A stretch of DNA of 55,719 nucleotides from Moritella sp. JT01 (GCF_001574435.1 NZ_LOCN01000016.1:1-55719), one strand, 5' to 3'; positions 39,164 through 49,099 are shown, numbered from the stretch's first letter. Program-made: numbers and translations. Notes: a model not told the origin generated them from the sequence alone.

Positions 39164-39733
39164 ATGACTATCGAAACAACGCTATTACAACGCAGTGGTT
39201 CTAAATGTGAAATGTGCACATCAGAATCTAACCTATCCGCTTATGAGCTACCTGAATCACCAGAAAAAAGCTCTGACTGTGCAGTAATGCTTTGTGATAC
39301 TTGCCTTGAGCAAATCAACAACTCAGATACTCTTGATGAAAACCACTGGCGTTGCCTAAACGACAGCATGTGGAGCCAAGTACCAGCAGTACAAGTACTT
39401 GCATACCGCATGTTAAGCCGCCTAGATGCAGACTGGTCACGTGATCTACTTGATATGATGTATCTAGAAGAAGACGTAAAAGCATGGGCTGAAAAAGGCG
39501 TGTTAATTGCAGCAATGACAGACTCACCAGCGCGTGACGTAAACGGTACTATTTTAAAAGCTGGCGACAACGTAAACATCATCAAAGATTTACCTGTTAA
39601 AGGCTCAAGCTTAGTGATCAAACGTGGTACAGCTGTGCGTAATATTGGTTTAACAGATAATCCATTACACATTCAAGGCCGTGCTAACGGTACTGCAATG
39701 GTGATTATTTCTGCATACTGCAAAAAAATGTAA
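39164..39733 (+). CDS. PhnA-domain (YjdM-like) protein, long form
   Basis: A 189-residue protein with an N-terminal zinc-ribbon-like region (CEMCTSESNLSAYEL, then CDTCLEQI) and a C-terminal PhnA domain (DSPARDVNGTILKAGDNVNIIKDLPVKGSSLVIKRGT...NIGLTDNPLHIQGR). E. coli YjdM has only about 111 residues; the extra middle segment (about 50-110) is helical. Despite the PhnA name, no phosphonate genes are present and the function is unknown. It has its own terminator. Confidence 0.88.
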   Translation: MTIETTLLQRSGSKCEMCTSESNLSAYELPESPEKSSDCAVMLCDTCLEQINNSDTLDENHWRCLNDSMWSQVPAVQVLAYRMLSRLDADWSRDLLDMMYLEEDVKAWAEKGVLIAAMTDSPARDVNGTILKAGDNVNIIKDLPVKGSSLVIKRGTAVRNIGLTDNPLHIQGRANGTAMVIISAYCKKM

Positions 39734-39780
39734 TTTGCTTAGTTTGTCTCGTCTTTAGATACGTGACAGCTAGCAGATCA

Positions 39781-39830
39781 AAAAAGGCCGATTACCCATT
39801 CTAATAAAGAAGCGGTAATCGGCCTTTTTT
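39781..39830. terminator. Bidirectional terminator between the PhnA-domain gene and yeeN
   Basis: A 16-bp perfect stem (AAAAAGGCCGATTACC with GGTAATCGGCCTTTTT) has T-runs on both strands between convergent genes. Confidence 0.9.
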
Positions 39831-39865
39831 ATGCGCGGTATTAATAACCGCACATCATTGACTAA

Positions 39866-40585
39866 TTAATCAATGATCGCATTGTGATATACATCTTGTA
39901 CATCATCACTGTCGTTTAATGCTGCAAGGAAACGTTCGAACATTTCAACGTCATCACCCGTCACTTCAATTTCAACTTGTGGTAAGAATGTAATGTCTTC
40001 TGCATCAAATTCAATACCAGAAAACGCTTCTGATAATGCTACTTTCGTTTTGTAGAATTCAGTATGTGGAACATAAACAGTGATCGTACCGTCTTCGTTC
40101 TCAACATCAGCTACATCGACTTCCGCTTCCATCAATGTTTCTAATACCGCATCCTCGTCATCAAATTTGAATTCAAATACAGCTTGATGATCAAACATGT
40201 GTGATACAGAACCTTGCGCACCTAATTTCGCGCCATTCTTAACGAATGCTTGACGAACTTCAGTGAAAGTACGCTTACCGTTGTCAGTTAGACACTCAAC
40301 AATAACCATGCAGTTACCCGGGCCAAAGCCTTCATAACTTGCGCGTTCATAATCTTCACCGCCAGCGCCAGATGCTTTTTCAATCGCACGATCGATAACG
40401 TGACTAGGAACTTGATCTTTTTTCGCTTTTTCAATGATGCGGCGAAGACTTAAGTTGCTATCAGGGTCGCCACCACCAGTTTTTGCACATACGTAGATCT
40501 CTTTACCATATTTAGAGTAGATCTTAGTTTTCATGCCAGCTGTTTTAGCCATCGATAATTTACGGTTTTGGAACGCTCTGCCCAT
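39866..40585 (-). CDS. yeeN: YebC/PmpR-family protein (YeeN type)
   Basis: A 239-residue member of the TACO1/YebC family. The N-terminus [16 protein letters not shown] and [13 protein letters not shown] follow YeeN rather than YebC, which begins MAGHSKW. Family segments include [19 protein letters not shown] and GSVSHMFD. Members are annotated as transcription factors, but related proteins act on ribosomes stalled at difficult peptides; which applies here is unknown. It is a single gene. Confidence 0.9.
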   Translation of the reverse strand: MGRAFQNRKLSMAKTAGMKTKIYSKYGKEIYVCAKTGGGDPDSNLSLRRIIEKAKKDQVPSHVIDRAIEKASGAGGEDYERASYEGFGPGNCMVIVECLTDNGKRTFTEVRQAFVKNGAKLGAQGSVSHMFDHQAVFEFKFDDEDAVLETLMEAEVDVADVENEDGTITVYVPHTEFYKTKVALSEAFSGIEFDAEDITFLPQVEIEVTGDDVEMFERFLAALNDSDDVQDVYHNAIID

Positions 40586-40820
40586 CTTAATTCACTCTCA
40601 TTTTAAATTTGAAATAAATACTTCTCGATTTTAGCAGGATTAGTACCATTTTTTCCACAAAAGCGTAAATATCTTATCTTTCATCAACAAAAATTGGCTA
40701 AACATCCCACGGAACTATAACTAATATAGGCCGTCTTACTATTTGTCACTGTTATCGGTTAATATTATGTTCTACTATGTTAACTAAATTTACTTAGTTA
40801 TTACCGCATAGGTCACCCAT

Positions 40821-42278
40821 TTGTATCTAAAAAAAGTATTACGCTTGACCAGTACAGCATTATTTTTCGGTACGTTAGGTCTAGTAAGCACAGTACAAGC
40901 AACCAACAAACTACCCGAAATTGGCACAGCGGGTGTGACGGCTTTATCGATCGATCAAGAACGTCAATACGGCGCCGCTTTTATTAAAATAGCGCGTGGT
41001 TCTTTCCCTATGGTTAGCGACCCAGTTTTACAAGAATACATTGCCGAACTTGGCGCAAAACTCATTAATCAAACCGATTCAGTTCGTTTTCCATTTAATT
41101 TTTTCCTCATTAAAGATGATGAAATTAATGCGGCGGCATTTCTTGGTGGCTATGTAAAAGTGCATACAGGCTTATTTTTATATGCCGAGAGTGAATCTGA
41201 ATTTGCATCGGTTATCGCCCATGAAATCTCGCATATCACTCAGCGCCACCTTGCACGTAGTTTAGAGGCGCAAGCAGGTAATACCCAACTGACTGTTGCA
41301 GGGTTAGTTGGCGCAGTATTATTAGGTATTGCGAATCCAGTTGCGGGCATCGCCATGTTACAAACCACAGTAGCGATTAATGCGCAGTCTGCCATTAACT
41401 ATACCCGAGCCAATGAATTTGAAGCCGATCGTATTGGTATTCAAGTGCTGGCGAATGCTGGTTATGATCCTGCAGCAATGTCGACTTTCTTCGGTAAATT
41501 ATCTGCACAATACCGTTTTAGCTCAAAACCACCACAAATGCTGATCACTCACCCATTACCAACCACCCGAATCACCGAAGCACGTGATAGAGCAGCACTA
41601 TATCCAAATCGTTATTATCCGCCAAGTCTCGATTATCAATTAGCAAAAGCGCGTATTCAAGTCCGTTATGGCACCTTAAAACCAAAAGAAGCACTGCAAT
41701 TTTTTCAGCATCAACTTAAAACCAAAAATTTCAAGCTCAAAGAAGCTGCACAATACGGCCAAGCATTAGCGTTACTGCAATTAGATAAAAATGTAGAAGC
41801 AAAAAAGATCGTTGTCGAATTAGCTAAAACACAGCCAAACAACCTATTTTACCTCGATACCCTTACCGATGTTGATTTAGCCTTAAAGCATAATGACGAA
41901 GCTATTGCGAGATTACAAAAAGCCAATAACAGATACACCAATAACCCGGTTACCACTATAAATTTAGCAGTGGCCTTGCAACAAGCGAAACAGTATACCC
42001 AAGCTAAAAAGCTCATTCGTAATTACTTACGTGACAATGAAACAGATATGATTGCCTTGAGCATTTATATTGATTTACTTCGTCAAACGGATGATAAGGT
42101 AAAGATGTATGTCCAACGTGCAAATCTGGCACAACTTAAAGCTAACTATCCAAAAGCCCTTAATGAACTGCAATCAGCGCGAACACTTGCAACAAGCTCA
42201 GCAGATATTGCTCGAATTGATGCGCATATGGAGCAAATTGAGTTAGAAAAGCAAGAAATGCAGGCATTGCAAAACTAG
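40821..42278 (+). CDS. bepA: BepA-like periplasmic M48 metalloprotease with TPR domain
   Basis: BepA assists or degrades LptD and other outer-membrane assembly intermediates. The 485 residues start with a Sec signal peptide (to about VQATNK), carry the zinc protease motif HEISH with a downstream NEFEADRIG, and end in TPR repeats (about 290-480). The start is TTG at 40821 with AGGT seven bases upstream. E. coli bepA has the same neighbour, yfgD/arsC. Confidence 0.93.
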   Translation: MYLKKVLRLTSTALFFGTLGLVSTVQATNKLPEIGTAGVTALSIDQERQYGAAFIKIARGSFPMVSDPVLQEYIAELGAKLINQTDSVRFPFNFFLIKDDEINAAAFLGGYVKVHTGLFLYAESESEFASVIAHEISHITQRHLARSLEAQAGNTQLTVAGLVGAVLLGIANPVAGIAMLQTTVAINAQSAINYTRANEFEADRIGIQVLANAGYDPAAMSTFFGKLSAQYRFSSKPPQMLITHPLPTTRITEARDRAALYPNRYYPPSLDYQLAKARIQVRYGTLKPKEALQFFQHQLKTKNFKLKEAAQYGQALALLQLDKNVEAKKIVVELAKTQPNNLFYLDTLTDVDLALKHNDEAIARLQKANNRYTNNPVTTINLAVALQQAKQYTQAKKLIRNYLRDNETDMIALSIYIDLLRQTDDKVKMYVQRANLAQLKANYPKALNELQSARTLATSSADIARIDAHMEQIELEKQEMQALQN

Positions 42279-42300
42279 CCAAGGGACAGGAAACAAGGCA

Positions 42301-42326
42301 AAATGGGGACTTTAAGGATCCCATTT
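42301..42326 (+). other. Hairpin between bepA and arsC, possible attenuator
   Basis: AAATGGG pairs with CCCATTT over a 12-base loop and is followed by GTTTTAAG. It may reduce read-through from bepA into arsC; support is only the structure. Confidence 0.35.
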
Positions 42327-42358
42327 GTTTTAAGACTTGTTTAAGGAAAAGGCCAAGC

Positions 42359-42709
42359 ATGACTAGTGTCACTATTTATCATAATCCACGTTGCTCTAAA
42401 AGCCGCCAAACTCTTGCTTTATTAGAAGAACAAGGTGTAACACCAAACATCGTAAAATACCTCGAAACGCCACCGTCAGCAGCACAACTGCAAGAAATCC
42501 TAACCTTACTCGCATTAACACCTCGTCAATTAATGCGTATTAAAGAAGCTGAATATAAAGCACTTGGTTTAGATGATGAAAGCTTGTCTAATGACGAACT
42601 CATTGCAGCAATGATCGCAACACCGAAATTAATCGAACGACCAATTGTACTAGCAAATGGCAAAGCTACGATTGGCCGTCCACCTGAAAATGTTTTAGCC
42701 ATTCTCTAA
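42359..42709 (+). CDS. arsC: ArsC-family glutaredoxin-dependent reductase (YfgD type)
   Basis: A 116-residue thioredoxin-fold protein with the catalytic CSKSR loop (IYHNPRCSKSRQTL, cysteine 12) and the family ending RPIVLANGKATIGRPPENVL. This is the ArsC/YfgD type that reduces arsenate with glutaredoxin. No arsenic transporter or regulator is near, and it has the E. coli yfgD position beside bepA, so the true substrate may differ. Confidence 0.92.
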   Translation: MTSVTIYHNPRCSKSRQTLALLEEQGVTPNIVKYLETPPSAAQLQEILTLLALTPRQLMRIKEAEYKALGLDDESLSNDELIAAMIATPKLIERPIVLANGKATIGRPPENVLAIL

Positions 42710-42722
42710 CAACGAGCAAATA

Positions 42723-43298
42723 ATGCAAACAACACAAGAAAGACAAAAACGTATTACTCAGTACCGGTTTCTGGGACTGTTTGGCTTCTTTGGCCTGATC
42801 ATACTCATGTTCGTATGGCAGTTATGGCTAACGCCAGAAAAACTACAAGACCATACCCAATCACAAGCATTAGCTGAATTAACAGCAATGGCAGAAGTGA
42901 ATCCAGAATTATTACCGCAGGTTGAAGCTGAAAAACAGAAATGGTTAGAGCGCCAGGCATCACACGAGTCAAATCCATTAGCCAAAGCCTTTATTTGGAT
43001 CTTGCCATTATTATTCCCCTTCTACGGATTGATCAAAGGCAAACCTTACACGGCAGCTTGGAGTAACTTTGTTGTCATGATCTATTACATGCATTCATTA
43101 ACCATCATGTATACAGATCCAGATGAGCGTTATCTTGCGATCCTAGAGTTTGCCTTAGCCAACTGCATGTTGTTTGGTAACGGTATTTATGCCCGTATGC
43201 AGGGCAAAGAGTTAGGCCTAGGTCTTGATAAGCTAAAAGTAGTGATGGCTGAAGAGAAAGAACGAGAAGAAGCATACAAAGCGCAAAACAAAGATTAA
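42723..43298 (+). CDS. DUF2069-family inner-membrane protein with inserted soluble segment
   Basis: A 191-residue membrane protein with helices at about 15-36, 88-105, 112-130 and 136-155. The core LPLLFPFYGLIKGKPYTAAWSNFVVMIYYMHSLT is typical of DUF2069. Between helices 1 and 2 is a charged, helical stretch of about 45 residues (LTPEKLQDHTQ...RQASHE) that I believe shorter family members lack. It follows arsC by 13 bp. Function unknown. Confidence 0.85.
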   Translation: MQTTQERQKRITQYRFLGLFGFFGLIILMFVWQLWLTPEKLQDHTQSQALAELTAMAEVNPELLPQVEAEKQKWLERQASHESNPLAKAFIWILPLLFPFYGLIKGKPYTAAWSNFVVMIYYMHSLTIMYTDPDERYLAILEFALANCMLFGNGIYARMQGKELGLGLDKLKVVMAEEKEREEAYKAQNKD

Positions 43299-43332
43299 CC
43301 TTGTGTAAGCTAACCGTATCACTTAAATAACA

Positions 43333-43369
43333 AAAAAGGAAATAGTGTCATCGAACCTATTTCCTTTTT
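43333..43369. terminator. Bidirectional terminator between the DUF2069 gene and hda
   Basis: AAAAAGGAAATAG pairs with CTATTTCCTTTTT between convergent genes, with T-runs on both strands. Confidence 0.85.
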
Positions 43370-43420
43370 ACTTTTACTTTTACTTTTTCAATATCTTGTA
43401 AGTAGTTTTACCTTTGTTCA

Positions 43421-44131
43421 TTATAAAGAAAGGGTTTCTTTCACAAACGGGATGGTTAAACGACGCTGGGCACTAATTGACGCATTATCTAATCGATCTA
43501 ATGTCGAAATAAGGGTTTCCATATCTCGAGATGAACGATTTAATAAGAAACGGCCAACATCAACGGGTAGCTTCAGTCCTCTAAATTCAGCACGTAGCTG
43601 TAACGCGGCTAGCTTGCCGTCATCATCCAATAACTGCAGTTGGTAGCTAACGCCCCAATCTAATCGAGAAAGCAGATCCGGTAATTGAATACCTAAATGC
43701 CGTGCCGCGCTATTGCCCGTGACAATGAGTGATCCTGGATTTTCTTGATCATGACTATCACGCCAACGATTATAAAAATTGAATAATGCGACTTCCCATT
43801 CACGGTTCCCTGCGATCAATTCAATATTATCGATACAAACAATATCAAGATGTTCCATGCCATCTAATACAGACGGAGACATCATGGCAGACATTGCCAT
43901 CGGTAAATAAGCGGCAGAACGATCAGCGTCCGTACACTCGGTACAGGTTGCGTGGAGTAAATGAGAGGTACCCGAACTTCGGCTACCAAATAAATAAAGA
44001 AATGGATCACCGTCGCCGACAGCAGCATTTTTTAATGCTGTCAGTAGTTGGACATTAGCACCGGGGTAAAAACTCGCGAAAGTCTCACCATCGGGTAATT
44101 GTACAGATAAAGAAAGTTGTGCTGGAGTGTT
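43421..44131 (-). CDS. hda: DnaA inactivator Hda
   Basis: Hda, with the loaded beta clamp, stimulates ATP hydrolysis by DnaA and so prevents re-initiation. The 236 residues begin MNTPAQLSLSVQLPDGETFASF, with the clamp-binding QLSLSVQ, and contain VLDGMEHLDIVCIDNIE, LPDLLSRLDWG and a closing RRLTIPFVKETLSL. I chose the TTG at 44131 (AAGGG six bases before) because E. coli Hda starts at the same residue with a non-ATG codon. A TTG seven codons upstream gives a non-conserved extension. Confidence 0.93.
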   Translation of the reverse strand, partial: NTPAQLSLSVQLPDGETFASFYPGANVQLLTALKNAAVGDGDPFLYLFGSRSSGTSHLLHATCTECTDADRSAAYLPMAMSAMMSPSVLDGMEHLDIVCIDNIELIAGNREWEVALFNFYNRWRDSHDQENPGSLIVTGNSAARHLGIQLPDLLSRLDWGVSYQLQLLDDDGKLAALQLRAEFRGLKLPVDVGRFLLNRSSRDMETLISTLDRLDNASISAQRRLTIPFVKETLSL

Positions 44132-44231
44132 CAATATCACCCTTTCATACAATCATAAGATTAGTGAGGCCATTGTAGCACCTCAGTGCCCGATAGAAAA
44201 CGACTAGTAAAAAAACACGATGTAAATTTGC

Positions 44232-45278
44232 TTAATTTATCACATTCCATTGAAAATTCGTGTCACCAAAGGCATTTTCAGTACTTTGGATCCGTTGATC
44301 TAACGATAGCTCGGTCAATAGATCTTGCTGCGTACCCAATAATACTAGTTTTAATTGCACATTCGATCCTGTCACGGTATCAAGATCAACTTGTGCAACT
44401 GCGGATAATTCAGAAAACATTGCAATCAATTTAGCATAATCAGTAATGTCAGTGACAGCATCTACATTTAAGAACACCACTTCATCTTTACCCGATGCTT
44501 TCACGCTATAACGTTCACCCAGATGATTCGCAAGACTATCTGTTAGTTTTGTACCTATGGCTGCAAGCTCACCTTGGCCTTGTCCATTTAACCAAACCTC
44601 ATACGGCTGATTATTATTGTTACGACCATACATACTCCAATTTAGTTGGTAATCATCATTTTGCTTAATGATCTTAGCAATAATATAATTGTCGGCACCA
44701 TAACGTGTTGAAGCAAGTTCAACCGGATCTGTAAACTGTCCCCATAAATCACTACTACTTACTTGTAGTTGATCATCAAGATCCATCACAGGGAATAATA
44801 CCGGGATCCCACGTTTATTTGCTTGTGCTTTAATCGCATCAATGAAATCAGCGTAATCACGATCATTTTCACCTTTTACGCTACGACTAAAGTTTTCATC
44901 AACCACCAGCCATATTACTTGTTGTGGGCGATTCTGACTCCATACACCAAATTCACTGCTGCGTAATAAGCGATTTATCTTTTGCTCATTAAAGCTTGCT
45001 TGTAAATAACGCTCACCATCAACACGCTCTTCAGCTTGCTTCACTAAATATTCACGCGCATTAATTAATGCTTTTTTGATCACCGGATTAGTCGCAATTT
45101 CCGCATTACCAGAAACCTTGACCAATACTTCTGCAAAAGCAACTTTTTGTAACGTACGGTTGGACTGATTATTAACAGCCATAACAGATGCCGAATAAAG
45201 ATGCTCAACCTCAACCGCACGCGCAGTCAAAGGTAAAAGAGATAACAATGATAATAAAATAGGAAATAAACGCTTCAT
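44232..45278 (-). CDS. DUF2066-family exported protein
   Basis: A 348-residue protein with a signal peptide (MKRLFPILLSLLSLLPLTARA) followed by VEVEHLYSASVMAVNNQSNRTLQKVAFAEVLVKVSGNA, the signature of DUF2066, a family of unknown function common beside hda and purM in vibrios. Start at 45278 is preferred (AAGGA just upstream, signal peptide at the very end); an upstream start adds 11 residues before the signal. Periplasmic location is inferred. Confidence 0.87.
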   Translation of the reverse strand: MKRLFPILLSLLSLLPLTARAVEVEHLYSASVMAVNNQSNRTLQKVAFAEVLVKVSGNAEIATNPVIKKALINAREYLVKQAEERVDGERYLQASFNEQKINRLLRSSEFGVWSQNRPQQVIWLVVDENFSRSVKGENDRDYADFIDAIKAQANKRGIPVLFPVMDLDDQLQVSSSDLWGQFTDPVELASTRYGADNYIIAKIIKQNDDYQLNWSMYGRNNNNQPYEVWLNGQGQGELAAIGTKLTDSLANHLGERYSVKASGKDEVVFLNVDAVTDITDYAKLIAMFSELSAVAQVDLDTVTGSNVQLKLVLLGTQQDLLTELSLDQRIQSTENAFGDTNFQWNVIN

Positions 45279-45484
45279 ACGATCCTTTTTAAGAGTAACG
45301 TGATGACTCAAATTAATTATTTGAATAGTACCATAGCCAACGCTATTAATTTACCTCAAATAATAACCAAACCAGCCACTATGTCCAAACATATTCTATG
45401 GCCTCAGGTTAATTAGCCGTATAGATAAACATTGACCATACTAAAGTATCAAGGCGTTGTCTTTATAATGAAGGAATTAGTTGT

Positions 45485-45601
45485 ATGGATAGTAAAGAAA
45501 CCGAGAGTGAGCGATATTTTGATATCGATATTGAAAAAATATATCTATTGAATATATTATTCGTCTGGGGAGGGTATTTAGTGGGTAGTCAAGTTGAGTA
45601 G
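45485..45601 (+). CDS. Possible small hydrophobic protein (38 residues), unrecognised
   Basis: An ATG with AAGGA nine bases upstream opens a 38-codon frame, acidic at first (MDSKETESERYFDIDIEK) and then hydrophobic (IYLLNILFVWGGYLVG), as for a one-helix membrane peptide. A hairpin begins five bases after the stop. A perfect TATAAT at 45464-45469 sits so close that it would leave only a short leader lacking the AAGGA. No family is recognised; it may be chance. Confidence 0.3.
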   Translation: MDSKETESERYFDIDIEKIYLLNILFVWGGYLVGSQVE

Positions 45602-45606
45602 TCAAA

Positions 45607-45639
45607 TATAGGCATCAGCATAATATGCAGATGCCTATA
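45607..45639. other. Long hairpin downstream of upp
   Basis: TATAGGCATC and GATGCCTATA, plus an inner GCAT/ATGC, form a 14-pair stem with one A-A mismatch and a three-base loop. It lies 43 bp past the upp stop and could end upp transcription or that of the small ORF; T-runs are weak. Confidence 0.5.
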
Positions 45640-45681
45640 GAATTCAATTATACAAACTAATTAAGTTGTTTATAAATGGTG

Positions 45682-46308
45682 TTATTTAGTACCAAAGATC
45701 TTATCACCAGCATCACCAAGACCAGGTACGATGTAACCTTTTTCGTCTAAACGCTCATCTACAGATGCAGTGTAAAGTTCGATATCTGGGTGTGCTTCTT
45801 CTAACGCTTTTAGGCCTTCTGGTGCAGCAACAAGGACTAGCACTTTAATGCGCTTACAACCTTTTGCTTTTAATAGATCTAAAGCTGCGATCATAGAGCC
45901 ACCTGTTGCTAACATCGGGTCAACCACAATTGCTAAACGTTCATCAATACTGTGAACAATTTTTTCAAAGTAAGGTATAGCTTCTAAAGTTTCTTCATCT
46001 CGGTAGATACCAACAACGCTCACACGTGCACTCGGCATATGCTCTAGCACACCATCCATCATGCCTAAACCAGCACGTAGAATCGGTACGACAGTGACCT
46101 TTTTCCCTTTGATTTGCTCAACGGTAACATCGCCATTCCAACCTTCAATGGTCTTCTGCTCTAGCTCTAAATCAGCCGTTGCTTCATAAGTCAGTAGACT
46201 ACCCACTTCTGTTGCTAGTTCACGAAAACGTTTAGTGCTGATATCAGCAGCGCGCATTAAACCTAATTTATGACGTACTAACGGGTGCTTAACCTCAACA
46301 ACTTTCAT
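45682..46308 (-). CDS. upp: Uracil phosphoribosyltransferase
   Basis: Upp salvages uracil to UMP with PRPP. The 208 residues equal the E. coli length and contain [13 protein letters not shown], the PRPP loop [17 protein letters not shown] and the uracil-binding [16 protein letters not shown]. The ATG at 46308 has AGGAG five bases upstream; a start 22 codons earlier is not conserved. It is divergent from purM. Confidence 0.97.
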   Translation of the reverse strand: MKVVEVKHPLVRHKLGLMRAADISTKRFRELATEVGSLLTYEATADLELEQKTIEGWNGDVTVEQIKGKKVTVVPILRAGLGMMDGVLEHMPSARVSVVGIYRDEETLEAIPYFEKIVHSIDERLAIVVDPMLATGGSMIAALDLLKAKGCKRIKVLVLVAAPEGLKALEEAHPDIELYTASVDERLDEKGYIVPGLGDAGDKIFGTK

Positions 46309-46530
46309 GGAGTCTCCTAATAAAATCAAAGTAAGTGCGATACAAAAAGGCGTAATATTACCAATAATGGCCATATAATGATAGCTTATTCCAAGGAAAA
46401 GCCAGAGTTAAGAATAAAAACAATTTGCAGGTCGAACAAGGCATAATTTTGTTTCTATTCTGTGGTTAAAATTGTTAACATGGCGGCGATTTTTTAATCC
46501 AATTGATACGATTAGTTTGTGAGGGATCCA

Positions 46531-47571
46531 GTGAGCAACCAAAATACTTCTCTAAGTTATAAAGATGCAGGCGTTGATATAGACGCAGGTAATGCATTAG
46601 TAGAACGCATTAAAGGTGTAGCAAAAAAGACTAAACGACCTGAAGTTATGGGTGGTCTAGGTGGCTTCGGCGCACTTTGCCAATTGCCTACTGGTTATAA
46701 AGAACCAGTGTTGGTCGCAGGAACAGACGGTGTAGGAACGAAACTACGCCTCGCTATCGATTTAGCTAAATACGATACAGTTGGTATCGATCTAGTTGCT
46801 ATGTGTGTAAATGACCTTATTGTACAAGGTGCTGAACCACTCTTCTTCTTAGATTACTACGCAACAGGTAAACTGGATGTAGATGTAGCTACAGCAGTTG
46901 TTACCGGTATCGGTGAAGGTTGTCTATTATCTGGCTGTGCATTAACAGGTGGTGAAACCGCTGAAATGCCAGGTATGTACCATGGTAAAGATTTTGACAT
47001 TGCTGGCTTCTGTGTTGGTATTGTTGATAAAGAAAACATCATTGACGGCACGAAAGTTGCGGCTGGTGATAAACTTATCGCTTTAGGATCGAGTGGCCCT
47101 CACTCAAACGGCTATTCTTTAGTTCGTAAGATCCTTGAAGTTTCAAAAGAAGATCCAAGTCAAGCATTTGGTGATTCAACACTAGGTGATACGCTTCTAA
47201 CACCAACTAACATCTATGTTAAGTCTGTGCTAGCTGTGTTGAAAGAGTGTGAAGTTCATGCTTTATCACACATCACTGGTGGCGGTTTCTGGGAAAATAT
47301 CCCACGTGTACTACCAGCGCTAACAAAAGCTATCATTGATGAAAGTAGCTGGCAGTGGCCTGAAATTTTCAACTGGTTACAAGAAAAAGGTAACGTTGAA
47401 CGTACTGAAATGTACCGTACGTTTAACTGTGGTGTTGGTATGGTCATTGCCCTACCAGAATCACAAGTTGAAAAAGCACTGGAAATCTTCACTGAACACG
47501 GCGAAAATGCGTGGCTAATCGGTGATATTGCAGACGCTGCAGAAAATGAAGAACAAGTAGAGATAAAATAA
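46531..47571 (+). CDS. purM: Phosphoribosylformylglycinamidine cyclo-ligase (AIR synthetase)
   Basis: PurM closes the imidazole ring in purine synthesis (FGAM to AIR). The 346 residues (E. coli 345) include [40 protein letters not shown] and [16 protein letters not shown] start at GTG 46531, with GAGGG six bases upstream; another GTG four codons earlier would overlap that site. The stop overlaps purN (TAATG). I could not find a convincing PurR box upstream. Confidence 0.97.
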   Translation: MSNQNTSLSYKDAGVDIDAGNALVERIKGVAKKTKRPEVMGGLGGFGALCQLPTGYKEPVLVAGTDGVGTKLRLAIDLAKYDTVGIDLVAMCVNDLIVQGAEPLFFLDYYATGKLDVDVATAVVTGIGEGCLLSGCALTGGETAEMPGMYHGKDFDIAGFCVGIVDKENIIDGTKVAAGDKLIALGSSGPHSNGYSLVRKILEVSKEDPSQAFGDSTLGDTLLTPTNIYVKSVLAVLKECEVHALSHITGGGFWENIPRVLPALTKAIIDESSWQWPEIFNWLQEKGNVERTEMYRTFNCGVGMVIALPESQVEKALEIFTEHGENAWLIGDIADAAENEEQVEIK

Positions 47572-48218
47572 TGTCTAAACAAGCATCTATCGTAGTATTA
47601 ATTTCTGGTAATGGAAGTAATTTACAAACCATTCTAGATCAGTGCGAACAAGGTTCTATTAACGGTAAAGTAACCGCTGTTTTTAGTAACAAAAGTACTG
47701 CTTATGGCTTAGAACGAGCACAACTTGCTGGTGTGGACGCGATATCACTGGCTCAAGGTGATTTTTCTGACCGCACTGCATTTGATGCCGAACTCATGAC
47801 ACAAATAGACCAGTATCAACCCGATCTGATTGTGTTAGCAGGCTATATGCGTATTCTGAGTGATAACTTTGTACAGCATTATGCTGGCAAGATGCTTAAT
47901 ATACATCCATCTCTACTCCCTAAATATCCAGGTTTAGATACACATCAACGTGCAATTGATAATGGCGATGAAGAACACGGTGCTTCAGTGCACTTTGTAA
48001 CGCCAGAGTTAGACTCAGGTCCCGTGATCTTGCAAGCAAAAGTACCTGTATTTTCTGACGATAGCCTAGATGATTTAAGTTCACGAGTACATACTCAAGA
48101 ACATATGATCTACCCTATGGTTATACAATGGTTCTGCGCTGAACGTTTAGCAATGATCGACGGTAAAGCCGTACTTGATGGTAAAGAATTAGCACAAAGC
48201 GGCTACGCTGCAGACTAA
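47571..48218 (+). CDS. purN: Phosphoribosylglycinamide formyltransferase
   Basis: PurN formylates GAR with 10-formyltetrahydrofolate, an earlier step of purine synthesis than PurM. The 215 residues show VLISGNGSNLQTILD, the substrate region VLAGYMRILSDNFV and the catalytic NIHPSLLPKYPGLDTHQRAI with a downstream D in GASVHFVTPELDSGPVI. Its ATG overlaps the purM stop by one base, so translation is coupled. Confidence 0.97.
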   Translation: MSKQASIVVLISGNGSNLQTILDQCEQGSINGKVTAVFSNKSTAYGLERAQLAGVDAISLAQGDFSDRTAFDAELMTQIDQYQPDLIVLAGYMRILSDNFVQHYAGKMLNIHPSLLPKYPGLDTHQRAIDNGDEEHGASVHFVTPELDSGPVILQAKVPVFSDDSLDDLSSRVHTQEHMIYPMVIQWFCAERLAMIDGKAVLDGKELAQSGYAAD

Positions 48219-48242
48219 GTTAATTCATTAATCCTAGATAAT

Positions 48243-48279
48243 AAAAAGCCTTTATCGCATTACTGCATAAAGGCTTTTT
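48243..48279. terminator. Bidirectional terminator between purN and yafJ
   Basis: AAAAAGCCTTTAT pairs with ATAAAGGCTTTTT between convergent genes, and the plus strand ends in TTTTTT. Confidence 0.88.
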
Positions 48280-48322
48280 TTATGGGACTTCCATGACATA
48301 TTAATGAAATGAGATTAATGCG

Positions 48323-49099
48323 TTAAACATTAGTCAGCATAATATGACCACGACAGAATACACAATACTCCCCCGGCTGCATTTTGTGCCAAACTTCATT
48401 ATCCGTCAGCGGTTGCGTCGCTATAATCGCGACAACATCAGAATCTGAGGTTTCATTCGCAAAGTTAACTTCAATATTTTCATCAATTAACTGCGCATGA
48501 CCAAACGGTGCTTCGCGAATAATATGATGCAAGTTATTAGTACAGTAGGCAAATACGAAATCGCCATCGGTTAGTAACAGATTAAATACACCCAATGCTC
48601 TTAACTGATCACATAAGATCGCAATAAAACGAAACACGGGTTTCATATCATTAGGCTTAATAGGAAACTGTTTACTTACTTCTTGTAAGATCCAACAGAA
48701 CGCAAGTTCACTGTCAGTCTCACCAATTGGTGTATAAAACCCAGTCGCTAAACCTTGATAATCAGTGAGCTGGCCATTATGCGCATACGTCCAGTTTTTA
48801 CCCCAAAATTCACGGGTAAAAGGATGGGTATTTTCTAATGCCACACCACCACGATTAGCTTGACGAATATGCGAAATAACCGCTTGGCTTTTAATCGGGT
48901 AATCTTTGACTAATTGTGCGACTTTTGACTCGCAACTTGGTTTCGGATCACGAAAAGTACGGCAACCCTTGCCTTCATAAAAAGTAATCCCCCAACCATC
49001 AGAATGTGGTCCAGTCTTACCACCACGCTGCATCAGCCCAGAAAAACTAAAACAAATGTCGGTAGGCACATTTGCGCTCATACCTAATAATTCACACAT
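48323..49099 (-). CDS. yafJ: Class II glutamine amidotransferase YafJ
   Basis: A 258-residue Ntn-type amidotransferase. The initiator methionine is followed by the catalytic Cys2 (MCELLGMSANVP), as the fold requires after methionine removal. SDGWGITFYEGKG, SHIRQANRG and NTHPFTREFWG...YAHNGQL build the glutamine site. There is no synthase domain, so the ammonia acceptor is unknown. Order gmhA-yafJ matches E. coli. Confidence 0.93.
   Translation of the reverse strand: MCELLGMSANVPTDICFSFSGLMQRGGKTGPHSDGWGITFYEGKGCRTFRDPKPSCESKVAQLVKDYPIKSQAVISHIRQANRGGVALENTHPFTREFWGKNWTYAHNGQLTDYQGLATGFYTPIGETDSELAFCWILQEVSKQFPIKPNDMKPVFRFIAILCDQLRALGVFNLLLTDGDFVFAYCTNNLHHIIREAPFGHAQLIDENIEVNFANETSDSDVVAIIATQPLTDNEVWHKMQPGEYCVFCRGHIMLTNV

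Larger units (their letters stand above)
45279..45681. other. 403-bp gap between the DUF2066 gene and upp
   Basis: The gap holds a possible 38-codon small ORF, a TATAAT box at 45464-45469 and a long hairpin at 45607-45639. The uracil permease gene uraA, which accompanies upp in E. coli, is absent here. Confidence 0.6.

Noticed and set aside
46309-46530. Search for a PurR box between upp and purM, and likewise at 10363-10578 before guaB
   Set aside because: Only scattered partial matches to the GCAAAC half-site were seen, none with a proper second half.
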